Source: JANMAT01 sp031359995
GTDB taxonomy: Bacteria > Actinomycetota > Acidimicrobiia > Acidimicrobiales > Ilumatobacteraceae
Direction of reading: 5' to 3'
Assembly (NCBI GenBank): GCA_031359995.1
Contig: JANMAT010000178.1
Span: 1 to 16,347, forward strand
DNA length: 16,347 nt
The notes under the pieces are model-generated. The model was given only the letters and a program-made list of their open reading frames with translations, made no database searches and had not been told where the DNA came from. Each line of letters starts with the position of its first letter. The stretch's first letter is position 1. Position numbers and translations under genes: made by a program. Of this stretch, positions 1-6,994 are shown one piece after another.

Positions 1-1425
1 GTTCGGCGGCGCGCCGGGGTAGGCGAGATCGGTCACCCGCCCGCTGAGCAGCGCACCCGTCGTGCGGTCGTAGATGCCGATGGCCGGGTGGTAGCGGGCC
101 ACGACCGCGCCCCGCAGCGTCAGGGTGTGGTCGCCGCCCCCGTCGCCGTCGTGGCGGGCGCTGTACACCGTGCCGTTGGCGGCGAGCAGCGAGGCGTGCA
201 CGGTGAGATCGCCGCCGCCGTCGCCGCCGATCACGATGTCGCGCCCGGCGATCACACCGATGTTGCTGTTGTCGGTGCTCGTGCGATCGCTGACCAGGTC
301 GCTCGGGATGGTCACGTCCCCGGTCGCCACGAACGTGACGTCCCGGCCCGCACCATGGACCGAGAGGGACCCCACGACGTAGACGATGCCACGGGTCGGC
401 ACGCCCATCGTGCGGTCCGCGGTCGCGCTGCGGACGCGCATGGCCGGGCCGTCGAGGTCGATCTCGACCGGGCCGGTGATCCGGTAGGCCAACGGGGTGA
501 TCTCGGCGAAGGGCGTCACCGAGGTGGGCAGCGGGATCGGCGCGACCTGGGCCGTCATCGGCGCGGTCGCGCCGTCGACGCACCCGTCGGCCGGAAAGGC
601 CGTGACGGGCTGGGGACCGCTCGCCTCGACCCGGCCGGTGAACACGGGCGACCCGCACACCCAGATCTGGGTGTCGTTGGTGTGCACGGGGCCGACGATG
701 CGGTCACGGGGGCCCTCCCCCAGGCCGACGGCGACGTGGTCGAGACACGACCCGTCGCGGTAGAGCCCGCCCGTGGGTTGCTGGTTCGGCGGGCTGGCCA
801 GCACGCCGACGTCGGCGGGCTGCGAGCACGACCCGGTGGCGAACGCGACATCGGTCGGCGGGTAGAGCGACGGCTTCAGCGTCTCGTAGTCGGTGAACAG
901 CGTGTAGTCGAGCAGTCGGCGTCGCTTCCAACGCTGCTGGTACCGGCGCAGCACGCACTTGGTGCCCGACCGCGTGCACCCCGTGCGCACGGTCACCTCG
1001 GCCAGCGCGTAGTCGGCGGCCGCCTCGGCGGCCACGAACGGCCCGGTCGCGCTGGGCGGTCGCACCGCGTAGTAGAAGCACGCGCTGGAGACGACCGGGC
1101 AGACGACGGCGCGATCGTTGGCCAGATCCCAGGCCGCCCACCCCGCGGTCGGGCCGGCCATGGACACCTGGACGCCAGGGCTGACCCGTCCGGCCAGCAC
1201 CGGGTCGGCATCGGGCTTGCTGGTGATCTCGGCGAAGAGCTCGTTCAGGACCGACTCGCCCAGTGCGCGGTTCTCGGTGAGCCGCATCGAGCGGCGGGCG
1301 GTGTCGACGTCGGCGACCACGGGCAGCACCACGGCCGCCAGCATCATGAACACGATCGTGACGACGGTGACCGCCGTGGCCAGGGCCACGCCGCGCTCGT
1401 CGCGCACCACGGTGGGCGCGGTCAC
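1..1425 (-). CDS. PilX-like pilus assembly protein with beta-rich C-terminal region, partial (runs off left edge)
   Basis: The reading frame is open from a GTG at 1425-1423 to base 1 (475 codons, no stop), so the C-terminus lies outside the window. The GTG overlaps the TGA of the upstream prepilin gene (GTGA, 4 nt), which sets the start and implies coupled translation. Residues 1-14 are short and polar. Residues 15-37 form one hydrophobic segment after an RGVAL stretch, as in PilX-type N-termini, without the Glu+5 of classical prepilins. The middle (about 100-240) has several Cys residues. Residues 245-270 (HTNDTQIWVCGSPVFTGRV) and 340-445 (GIVYVVGSLSV, VIAGRDIVIGG) look like the beta-helical repeats of PilX N-terminal/DUF4900-type pilus proteins. 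From family knowledge it would be an inner-membrane or tip-associated minor pilus component. The family call is from pattern memory, not a search. Role in adhesion is inference. Confidence 0.72.
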   Translation of the reverse strand, partial: MTAPTVVRDERGVALATAVTVVTIVFMMLAAVVLPVVADVDTARRSMRLTENRALGESVLNELFAEITSKPDADPVLAGRVSPGVQVSMAGPTAGWAAWDLANDRAVVCPVVSSACFYYAVRPPSATGPFVAAEAAADYALAEVTVRTGCTRSGTKCVLRRYQQRWKRRRLLDYTLFTDYETLKPSLYPPTDVAFATGSCSQPADVGVLASPPNQQPTGGLYRDGSCLDHVAVGLGEGPRDRIVGPVHTNDTQIWVCGSPVFTGRVEASGPQPVTAFPADGCVDGATAPMTAQVAPIPLPTSVTPFAEITPLAYRITGPVEIDLDGPAMRVRSATADRTMGVPTRGIVYVVGSLSVHGAGRDVTFVATGDVTIPSDLVSDRTSTDNSNIGVIAGRDIVIGGDGGGDLTVHASLLAANGTVYSARHDGDGGGDHTLTLRGAVVARYHPAIGIYDRTTGALLSGRVTDLAYPGAPPN

Positions 1426-2243
1426 GGCGGGGTCCCCGTCGTGCCGGCGGCGTCGTTCCAGTAGCGCTCCTGCTGGTAGCGCGTGGTGCGCAGGGCCGCG
1501 CTGAACTCGTGCTGGCGGGTGGCGGTGCGGCGACCCGTCGCGTCGTAGGTCGACAGTCGGATGCGCATCTTCACGCGCGCCACGGTGGCCAGCGAGGTGC
1601 CGAGACTCGGCGCCGTGACGACGGCCAGCTGTGAACCGGCCACGTCGTGGCCGCCGATGTCGACGTAGGAGAACACCGGCACCTCGCCCACATCGATCAC
1701 GCCGAGCTCGCGCCGCTGAGGATCGGGCGAGAACGCGGAGGTCACCTCGACCTGGCCGTAGACCGCCGACACCGGTGGATAGGCATCGAGCAGCAGGAGC
1801 CGCTCGGACGGCGCCAGGTGTCGGTCGGTGTCGGCGGTCGCGACGACCAGGCAGACCTTCCAGAACGGGGTGAGCACACCCTGGCTGTCGCCGCCGCCGC
1901 CGACGGGGTCCTCGCGCTGCGAGGCGTAGCACACGTTGCGGTCGCCGGCGGCCAGCAGGATCCCCGACGATGCCGCCGCCTCGGTGATGCGATCGCACGA
2001 CGCGTCGGTGCACGCCGCCGGCGGACGCGCCGACGACAGCTCGGCGAACGTGGCGTCGAGCAGACGACGGATCTCGCTGCCGGCGTTGGCCCGCCACGCC
2101 ACCAGACCGGCGGCGCGCTGCGTTCCGATCATGACCATGCCGGCCATGACCCCGAGCACGCCGAGCAGGCTCATGGCGACCACGAGCTCCACGAGCGACA
2201 TGCCGGCATCGCGCCGGTGGGCCTCAGACCTGACGGACGGCAA
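1422..2243 (-). CDS. Type IV minor prepilin, PilW-like
   Basis: 273 residues. The leader ends HRRDAG and is followed by MSLVEL, giving a prepilin peptidase site after Gly14 with Glu at mature position 5. A hydrophobic helix follows (about residues 15-38, LVVAMSLLGVLGVMAGMVMI). Family knowledge: such proteins are cut and N-methylated by PilD and enter the pilus as low-abundance, often tip, subunits. The only start codon that retains a basic leader is a TTG at 2243, lying 20 nt inside the end of the upstream prepilin gene; the next in-frame ATG is already past the cleavage site. The body (about 240 residues) contains three Cys residues and is much larger than a major pilin, typical of PilW-like proteins. 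The PilW rather than PilV label is tentative. It is followed by the PilX-like gene with a GTGA overlap. Confidence 0.8.
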   Translation of the reverse strand: MPSVRSEAHRRDAGMSLVELVVAMSLLGVLGVMAGMVMIGTQRAAGLVAWRANAGSEIRRLLDATFAELSSARPPAACTDASCDRITEAAASSGILLAAGDRNVCYASQREDPVGGGGDSQGVLTPFWKVCLVVATADTDRHLAPSERLLLLDAYPPVSAVYGQVEVTSAFSPDPQRRELGVIDVGEVPVFSYVDIGGHDVAGSQLAVVTAPSLGTSLATVARVKMRIRLSTYDATGRRTATRQHEFSAALRTTRYQQERYWNDAAGTTGTPP

Positions 2244-3060
2244 CGGGGTTGTCCCGGTTCAGGGTGACCGGCGTGCGGGCCACGCCGTTGACGGACACCG
2301 GGTAGGAGGCGCCGAGGGTCAGGAAGGGGAAGCGCACGATGCCACGGGCATCAGCGGTGTGGGTGATCCCGAAGCCGTTGCCGAGGCTCAGGGTGACCGT
2401 GCCCGGCTGCCCGTTGCGCAGCGGCACGCGCCCGTAGGTGAGGCACCCGCGGTTCGTGCCCGAGATGTCGTCGGGCGGTGGGGCCGCCAGCTGGCTGAGG
2501 GTCCGGGTGCGCCTGCGCCCGGCCGCGGTCCACGTGACCACGACGTCACGCCGCAGGCGCCATCGCTCCGACGTGCACGATGGGCCGTCGGTGCCCGCAC
2601 CGGTGGTCGTCGTGGACGCACGCGGGTCGAAGAGCACCCAGTTCGTGCGCATCTGCACGTCGAACAGCACGGAGCCGACCGACTCACGCCAGCGGACGTC
2701 GCCGAGATCGCCGATGGCGCCCTTGGCCGGGGGCGCGCACATCTTCGTCCGGCTCGTCAGTGCGCCGAGCTGCGGGTTGGTCGGATCGCTCAGATCGCCT
2801 GAGCCCGACGGCAACAACGCCGTGGTCGCCCCGCAGTCGAGCAACGCCGCGGTCTGGAGCGCGGCGGCGGCGACCGACGTGCCCTGGTCGCCTTGCTTGG
2901 TGATCATCTCCGAGCGGGCCGAGCTCGACAGCACCACCATGGCCATGGCCGACGCCAGCGCGACGATGGCCACGGCCATCATCACCTCGACCACGGTGAG
3001 GCCCGCGTCGCATCGGTGGCCGGCCGCGCCCCGCGGCGCCTCAGTGGGCCTTGAGATCAC
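2224..3060 (-). CDS. Type IV minor prepilin, PilV-like, with C-terminal beta-domain
   Basis: 278 residues. The leader ends HRCDAG, followed by LTVVEVMMAV: cleavage after Gly20, Glu at mature position 5, then a hydrophobic helix to about residue 45. The start is a GTG at 3060, 20 nt inside the 3' end of the PilT gene; this geometry repeats at the next junction. After the pilin stalk comes a Cys-containing globular region (residues 60-200), then a distinct tail (about 208-278) with alternating hydrophobic residues and Gly turns (TVTLSLGNGFGITHTADARG, GASYPVSVNG). That tail resembles a carboxypeptidase-regulatory or Cna-B type beta-sandwich. I infer a surface-exposed tip or adhesive role from the tail; the prepilin identity itself rests on visible motifs. 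No Walker or enzymatic motif is present. Confidence 0.8.
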   Translation of the reverse strand: MISRPTEAPRGAAGHRCDAGLTVVEVMMAVAIVALASAMAMVVLSSSARSEMITKQGDQGTSVAAAALQTAALLDCGATTALLPSGSGDLSDPTNPQLGALTSRTKMCAPPAKGAIGDLGDVRWRESVGSVLFDVQMRTNWVLFDPRASTTTTGAGTDGPSCTSERWRLRRDVVVTWTAAGRRRTRTLSQLAAPPPDDISGTNRGCLTYGRVPLRNGQPGTVTLSLGNGFGITHTADARGIVRFPFLTLGASYPVSVNGVARTPVTLNRDNPVAVRQV

Positions 3061-4441
3061 GGTTGGCGACCGCCAGGTACTCGCGCAGCTCGATGTCGTT
3101 CTGGCACGCGCCCATCGCCGTCTCGAAGCTGATGAGGCCGCGCACCACGGCGCGGGCCAGACCGAGATCGAACGGCTGCATGCCGTAGCTCTCGACGCCG
3201 GTCTGGATGGCTCCGTTGATGCGATGGTTCTCGCCCTCGCGGATCATGTTGGCGATGGCCGGGGTGACCACCATGACCTCGCACACCACGACCGACGAGC
3301 CCGGGTCGTCCTGGCGCGTGAAGCGGGTCTGGCAGACCACGGCGCGCAACGTGTTGGCCAGCTGGGCGCGGATCTGGGACTGCTGGTTGGCGGGGAACAC
3401 GTCGATGACGCGGTCCACCGTCGACTGCGCCGTGTTGGCGTGCACCGTGGCGAACGTGAGGTGACCGGTCTCGGCCGCGGTGACGGCCAATGAGATCGTC
3501 TCCAGATCGCGCAGCTCGCCGACGAGGAGCACGTCGGGATCCATGCGCAACGCCGAGCGCAGACCGGCCGAGAACGACGCCGTGTCGACACCGACCTCGC
3601 GCTGGCGCACGAGCGACTTCTGCGAGACGTGGGTGTACTCGACCGGGTCCTCGATGGTGATGATGTGGCACGACCGACCCCGGTTGATGCGGTCGACGAT
3701 CGAGGCCAGCGTGGTCGACTTGCCCGAGCCCGTGGGGCCGCACACCAGCACGAGCCCGTGCTGGAAGTCGGCCAGCGAGGCCACCGTCGCCGGGAGCCCG
3801 AGCTGCTCGAAGGCGGGCACGCGCAGCGGGATGATGCGCAGTGTGATCGACGGTGTCTCGCGCTGGCGGGCGATGTTCACGCGGAAGCGGAAGCTGCCGT
3901 AGGTGCAGGCGCCGTCGTGGTCGCCGGTGAAGTCGCGGTCGAGCACGTCGCCGGCCACGTAACGGCACATCTCGGCCAGGTCGTCGCGGTTCAACGGACC
4001 CCACCCCTCGATGGCCGTCAGGTCGGCGCCGACCCGGATCATCGGGGGCACGCCGACCGCGAGGTGCACGTCGCTGGCCCGTCGGTGCAGCGCGATGTGC
4101 AGGATGCGTTCGATGGGCGGCGTGTGCATGGCTTCGACGCGCGCCCGGGCGGCGAGGGCGTCGAGGATGCCCGGCGCCACCGCCGGCACGATCGGCGTGC
4201 CGATGAGCGCCTGCACCCGCGCCACCTCGGCCGGCGTGGGCAGGTGGGGCCAGGCCACCACGAGGTAGCCCTCGTGCCAGCGCACGCCGACGACACCGAG
4301 GCCTTCGGGCACGGCCCGCGCCGCGCCGGGCTCGAGCAGATCGAGGCGGGTGATCACCGGGATGCCCGTGGCGTGGGCGGCGTCGATGAGCGCGGCGTCG
4401 GCGCTCAGCTGCGGCGGCGATTGCTCGTGCACGATCGACAT
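3041..4441 (-). CDS. pilT: PilT-type twitching motility ATPase with extra N-terminal domain
   Basis: 466 residues from the ATG at 4441, which has a GAGG about 8 nt upstream. The frame stays open to 4537, but that extension is Pro/Ser low-complexity and would include the stem-loop at 4497-4528, so I reject it. Motifs (numbered from 4441): Walker A GPTGSGKS 235-242, Asp box IEDPVE 263-268, Walker B LLVGELRD 305-312, His box TGHLTFATVHAN 325-336. The IREGE segment near 401-404 is the PilT-specific C-terminal signature region (AIRNLIRE in classical PilT). The family hexamer powers pilus retraction at the inner membrane. Classical PilT is about 345-370 residues; here about 100 residues precede the PilT core and look like the alpha/beta GspE/PilB N-terminal (MshEN-like) domain, which is unusual. 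Only one pilus ATPase is in the window; PilB, PilC and PilD must be elsewhere. Its 3' end overlaps the PilV-like gene by 20 nt. Confidence 0.93.
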   Translation of the reverse strand: MSIVHEQSPPQLSADAALIDAAHATGIPVITRLDLLEPGAARAVPEGLGVVGVRWHEGYLVVAWPHLPTPAEVARVQALIGTPIVPAVAPGILDALAARARVEAMHTPPIERILHIALHRRASDVHLAVGVPPMIRVGADLTAIEGWGPLNRDDLAEMCRYVAGDVLDRDFTGDHDGACTYGSFRFRVNIARQRETPSITLRIIPLRVPAFEQLGLPATVASLADFQHGLVLVCGPTGSGKSTTLASIVDRINRGRSCHIITIEDPVEYTHVSQKSLVRQREVGVDTASFSAGLRSALRMDPDVLLVGELRDLETISLAVTAAETGHLTFATVHANTAQSTVDRVIDVFPANQQSQIRAQLANTLRAVVCQTRFTRQDDPGSSVVVCEVMVVTPAIANMIREGENHRINGAIQTGVESYGMQPFDLGLARAVVRGLISFETAMGACQNDIELREYLAVANRDLKAH

Positions 4442-4496
4442 GGCGGTCCTCGGTGGTGGTGCAGGCGGTGGAAGCGGCGGGGACGGCGGAGACGCG

Positions 4497-4528
4497 ACGA
4501 CGGGAGGCCCGAGCGGACCTCCCGTCGT
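4497..4528 (-). terminator. Stem-loop between pilin and pilT, possible partial terminator or processing site
   Basis: Perfect 11-bp arms ACGACGGGAGG (4497-4507) and CCTCCCGTCGT (4518-4528) enclose a 10-nt loop. On the minus strand it falls 34 nt after the stop of the downstream pilin gene and 55 nt before the pilT ATG. There is no U-run after the stem, so it is not a canonical intrinsic terminator. Stem-loops at this place commonly stabilise abundant pilin mRNA or reduce read-through to the ATPase gene; that role is inference. Confidence 0.6.
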
Positions 4529-4562
4529 GGCGTTCACCGCCCGATGTCGGTCAGGAGCACGC

Positions 4563-5057
4563 TCACCACTTGGAGGTCCAGCCGTTGGCGTCCATGGAGG
4601 CGGTGCACGCCCCGGTGACCAGCTTCTTGTACTGACCGCCGGTCACCACCAGACCGTTGTCATCGAGGTTGTCCCGGATCATGAAGCAATCGCCCGTCTG
4701 CGACTTGGCGGCGAGGACGACTGTTCCTGTGGCGGCATCGACCGCGAAGCCGATGTCCTTCGGTCCGTTCGACGTGGCGCCCGTCGCCTCGAGCTCGGGT
4801 GCGCCGGCCTTCAGATCGGCCACCACCATCGTCTTGTAGCTCCCCTCGTCGGAGGCCCACGACTTGGTCGCGGTGAGCGCGTTGCGGACGCTCGACTGGG
4901 CCGCCTTGTTCTGGGCGCCCTTGCGGACGTTGAGGAACGTGGGGATGGCCACGGCGAGCAGGATGCCGATGATCAGGATGACCACCGCCAGCTCGATGAG
5001 GGTGAAGCCCTCGTCGCGACGACGGGCCTCGGCGAGACGACGCTGCAGGTAGGACAT
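4563..5057 (-). CDS. pilA: Type IV major-type pilin (second of tandem pair)
   Basis: 164 residues. The leader MSYLQRRLAEARRRDEG is basic and ends in Gly17; it is followed by FTLIELAVVILIIGILLAVA, the classical class III prepilin site with Glu at mature position 5. A hydrophobic helix spans 18-40, then an amphipathic RKGAQNKAAQSSVRNAL stretch. Cys124 and Cys151 near the C-terminus would close a D-region disulphide loop. Length and architecture fit a structural pilin processed by PilD and assembled into the fibre. AAGGAG lies 6 nt before the ATG. It follows a paralogous pilin (ends 5268) after a 210-bp spacer, suggesting its own promoter, and is followed by a stem-loop and then pilT. Whether this or its neighbour is the major subunit cannot be told from sequence. 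Confidence 0.93.
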   Translation of the reverse strand: MSYLQRRLAEARRRDEGFTLIELAVVILIIGILLAVAIPTFLNVRKGAQNKAAQSSVRNALTATKSWASDEGSYKTMVVADLKAGAPELEATGATSNGPKDIGFAVDAATGTVVLAAKSQTGDCFMIRDNLDDNGLVVTGGQYKKLVTGACTASMDANGWTSKW

Positions 5058-5267
5058 CGGGCGCTCCTTGGTGGGGGTGGTTCTTGCCGACTTGCTGAGG
5101 TTTGTTTATCGGTGGCTTTGCGATCACCGCGCCGAAAACCTCTCGAAGTTCTCAAGAAGTGCACGGAAACAATCGGTCCAAACACGCTGTGCGCACAAAT
5201 GCCATTCGTGTAATCCGCACTCCGTGGTATTTCACCCACGAAGAGCTGCTATCGGCACTGCCAGCAC
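5058..5267 (-). other. Spacer between the two pilin genes, holds promoter/5' UTR of the second pilin
   Basis: This 210-bp non-coding stretch is clearly richer in A/T than its surroundings. Read on the minus strand it contains a block (5122-5099) that also occurs upstream of the first pilin, and AAGGAG at 5069-5064. I compared it by eye with the c-di-GMP-I (GEMM) riboswitch because it contains CGCAAAGCC, but the 5' half of that aptamer is not recognisable, so I do not call a riboswitch. No credible ORF is present. Confidence 0.55.
5099..5122 (-). promoter_or_regulatory. Conserved upstream block of second pilin (CGCAAAG...ATAA)
   Basis: On the minus strand CGCAAAG (5122-5116) is followed by ATAA at 5109-5106, 48 nt before the ATG. 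The same block, with identical CGCAAAG-to-ATAA spacing, precedes the first pilin (5823-5807). ACCGATAA resembles the -10 of FliA/WhiG-class sigma factors (GCCGATAA), but I see no matching TAAA -35. It may be a promoter element, regulator site or remnant of the gene duplication. Confidence 0.35.
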
Positions 5268-5765
5268 TCACCAGTTCGACTGCCACGGCGCCGCGCCGGG
5301 ATCGACCGCGGCCGTGCAGTTCGGCGCACCGTGGGTGCGGGCGAACGACTGGCCGGCGATCTCGCCCTGGTCGTCGAGGTTGTCGCGAAGCCAGAAGCAC
5401 TCGCCGGTCTGGGCCCGCGACACGAGCACGAGCACCCCGTTGTCGCCGATGGCCACCGACACCTCGGTCGGGCGGGTCGACGGGAGACTCAGCTTGAACG
5501 CCAGCTCGGGCGCCCCGTCCTGCAGGCGCTGCGCCGTCACCCCGATGTAGGTGCCGCCGTCGGATGCCTCGGCCTTGGCTGCGGTGAGGGCGTTGCGCAC
5601 GCTCGACTGGGCGGCCTTGTTCTGAGCGCCCTTGCGGACGCCGAGGAAGGTGGGGATGGCCACCGCGAGGAGGATGCCGATGATCAGGATCACCACGGCC
5701 AACTCGATGAGGGTGAACCCTCCCTCGCCATGGGCGGCGCGGTGGAGGCGCAGGCGAAGGGACAT
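5268..5765 (-). CDS. pilA: Type IV major-type pilin (first of tandem pair)
   Basis: 165 residues from the ATG at 5765, which has AAGGAG exactly 6 nt upstream. An in-frame extension to 5930 lacks a leader function and would bury the prepilin site, so it is rejected. The leader MSLRLRLHRAAHGEGG is cut after Gly16; mature FTLIELAVVILIIGILLAVA has Glu at position 5. From there through residue 63 the protein differs from the next pilin at only two positions, while the C-terminal domain (about 64-165) has diverged strongly. Cys123 and Cys150 are conserved in place and probably form the D-region disulphide, followed by an aromatic C-terminus (QSNW, compare TSKW). It is the first gene of the minus-strand pilus cluster and divergent from the DivIVA-like gene. 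It likely arose by tandem duplication; it could be an alternative major pilin or an abundant minor one. Confidence 0.92.
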   Translation of the reverse strand: MSLRLRLHRAAHGEGGFTLIELAVVILIIGILLAVAIPTFLGVRKGAQNKAAQSSVRNALTAAKAEASDGGTYIGVTAQRLQDGAPELAFKLSLPSTRPTEVSVAIGDNGVLVLVSRAQTGECFWLRDNLDDQGEIAGQSFARTHGAPNCTAAVDPGAAPWQSNW

Positions 5766-5799
5766 CGGACGCTCCTTGCAGAACTTGAGGAATCTCGGA

Positions 5800-5823
5800 A
5801 AGTCTCTTATGGTTGTCTTTGCG
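5800..5823 (-). promoter_or_regulatory. Conserved upstream block of first pilin (CGCAAAG...ATAA)
   Basis: CGCAAAG at 5823-5817 and ATAA at 5810-5807 on the minus strand, 41 nt before the ATG, match the block at 5122-5106 in order and spacing. It lies in the 163-bp divergent spacer (5766-5928) shared with the plus-strand DivIVA-like gene. Function as promoter or operator is inferred only from conservation and position. Confidence 0.35.
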
Positions 5824-5928
5824 AAACGCGCGTTGGCGGCACGGGTTCGCGCTGTGAGCGTCCGGCGGCACCGCGAGCACCTGAGGCCCGCTGGCACCCC
5901 TACGCTCACCTGCGAGAGGAGTGGTTCC

Positions 5929-6993
5929 ATGAACGCCTTCGACGAACTGGCCGGGTACCGCTTCTCCCCCGGTCGTGACTACGACAAGCGATCGGTCGAG
6001 ACCTTCCGGGCGCGCGTCCTGAACCTGGTCGACGACCTGCTGAACCAGGTCACCCAGTTGCAGGACGACGTCGCCGACCTGCGCAGCCGGGAGGCCCGGG
6101 CGGTCGAGGAGCACGAGGCGCCGGTGGTGCCCACCACCTGGCTCGACGCCATCGCCGGCGAACCCGACCGCCGCAGCGTGACCGCTGCCGTCGTGCCCTT
6201 CCCCATGAGCGACGGGCCGCCGTCACCCGGCTACCACGGCGGGTTCGTGCGCCCCTTCGTGGCGTCGATCTCGAACGAGCCCAGCCCCACCGAGACGGCC
6301 CCCGCCGCCTTCCCGGCCCCACCCGTCATGGCCTGGCTGGCCGACCTGGAGCAGCCGCCGGGCGACGACGACGCGATGCCGCTGGTCGCCGCTGAACCGG
6401 CGACCGACGTCGACGAAGCCGCCGACGACGACGCCGACGACGACGCGATGCCGCGTTCGTCCACCGCCGACCTGCTGCGATCGGTCCCGTCGCCCCCGCC
6501 CACGCCGGCCGCCCTCGACCTCGAGGCCGAGCTGGTCGATCTGACGGCGTCGTTCCACGCCACGGAGTCGGCCGTGGTGGTCGACACCGGCGGCGACACC
6601 GACGACGAGGTGCTGGCTCCGATCGTGACCCTGCCCGTCCCACCGAGGCCGCCCGCGCTCGTGACCCCGCCGCCTCCACCGCCGCCGCCGGCGATCGTGG
6701 TGAGCGTGCCATGGCCACCGGTCACCGTGGCGCCGCCTCCGCCTCCGCCCCCGCCGCCGGTCACCGCCGTGCCGACCGTCGCGCCCATCGCGGCCGAGCA
6801 CGTCGCGCCCGACCCACTCGTCACCGACACCGTCGTACCCGAGCCGCTCGTGGCGTTCGCGCCGGAGCCCGTCGGTGTGGGCGCATCGGTCGGTCGTTAC
6901 GAGCGACTTCCGATCGTGCTCGACGACGGCCTGCCCGACGAAGGCAACCTGCCCGCCCCAGTGCGCCACTGGAGCGGGTGGATGCGCGACTAG
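5929..6993 (+). CDS. DivIVA-like coiled-coil protein with acidic and proline-rich tail
   Basis: 354 residues from the ATG at 5929, with GAGAGGAG about 7 nt upstream and a possible -10 (TACGCT) at 5901-5906. An earlier in-frame ATG at 5632 would overlap the pilin gene and is rejected. Residues 7-55 (GYRFSPGRDYDKRSVETF followed by a heptad-like Leu/Val pattern) resemble the N-terminal DivIVA domain that binds curved membrane and recruits partners to poles or septa. The rest is disordered-looking: DDDAMP occurs twice (146-151 and 170-175), and there are an 8-proline run (247-254) and a 9-proline run (269-277), then a conserved-looking tail ending HWSGWMRD. No transmembrane helix or enzymatic motif is visible. 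It is divergent from the pilins, so a polar or septal scaffold linked to pilus placement is possible but unproven. It ends 1 nt from the converging metY stop. Confidence 0.72.
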   Translation: MNAFDELAGYRFSPGRDYDKRSVETFRARVLNLVDDLLNQVTQLQDDVADLRSREARAVEEHEAPVVPTTWLDAIAGEPDRRSVTAAVVPFPMSDGPPSPGYHGGFVRPFVASISNEPSPTETAPAAFPAPPVMAWLADLEQPPGDDDAMPLVAAEPATDVDEAADDDADDDAMPRSSTADLLRSVPSPPPTPAALDLEAELVDLTASFHATESAVVVDTGGDTDDEVLAPIVTLPVPPRPPALVTPPPPPPPPAIVVSVPWPPVTVAPPPPPPPPPVTAVPTVAPIAAEHVAPDPLVTDTVVPEPLVAFAPEPVGVGASVGRYERLPIVLDDGLPDEGNLPAPVRHWSGWMRD

Positions 6994-6994
6994 G

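Noticed and set aside
88..1464. Plus-strand open frame of 458 codons opposite the PilX-like gene
   Set aside because: Composition is Arg/Gly/His/Asp-rich without motifs, and the opposite strand carries a coupled, pilus-like reading frame to the window edge.
4442..4537. Longer pilT start adding 32 residues
   Set aside because: The extension is Pro/Ser repeat-like, lacks a good ribosome site and contains the perfect stem-loop; the ATG at 4441 has GAGG at proper spacing.
5058..5267. Possible c-di-GMP-I riboswitch upstream of the second pilin
   Set aside because: Only CGCAAAGCC matches; the GNRA-capped P2 helix and the rest of the aptamer are not recognisable by eye.
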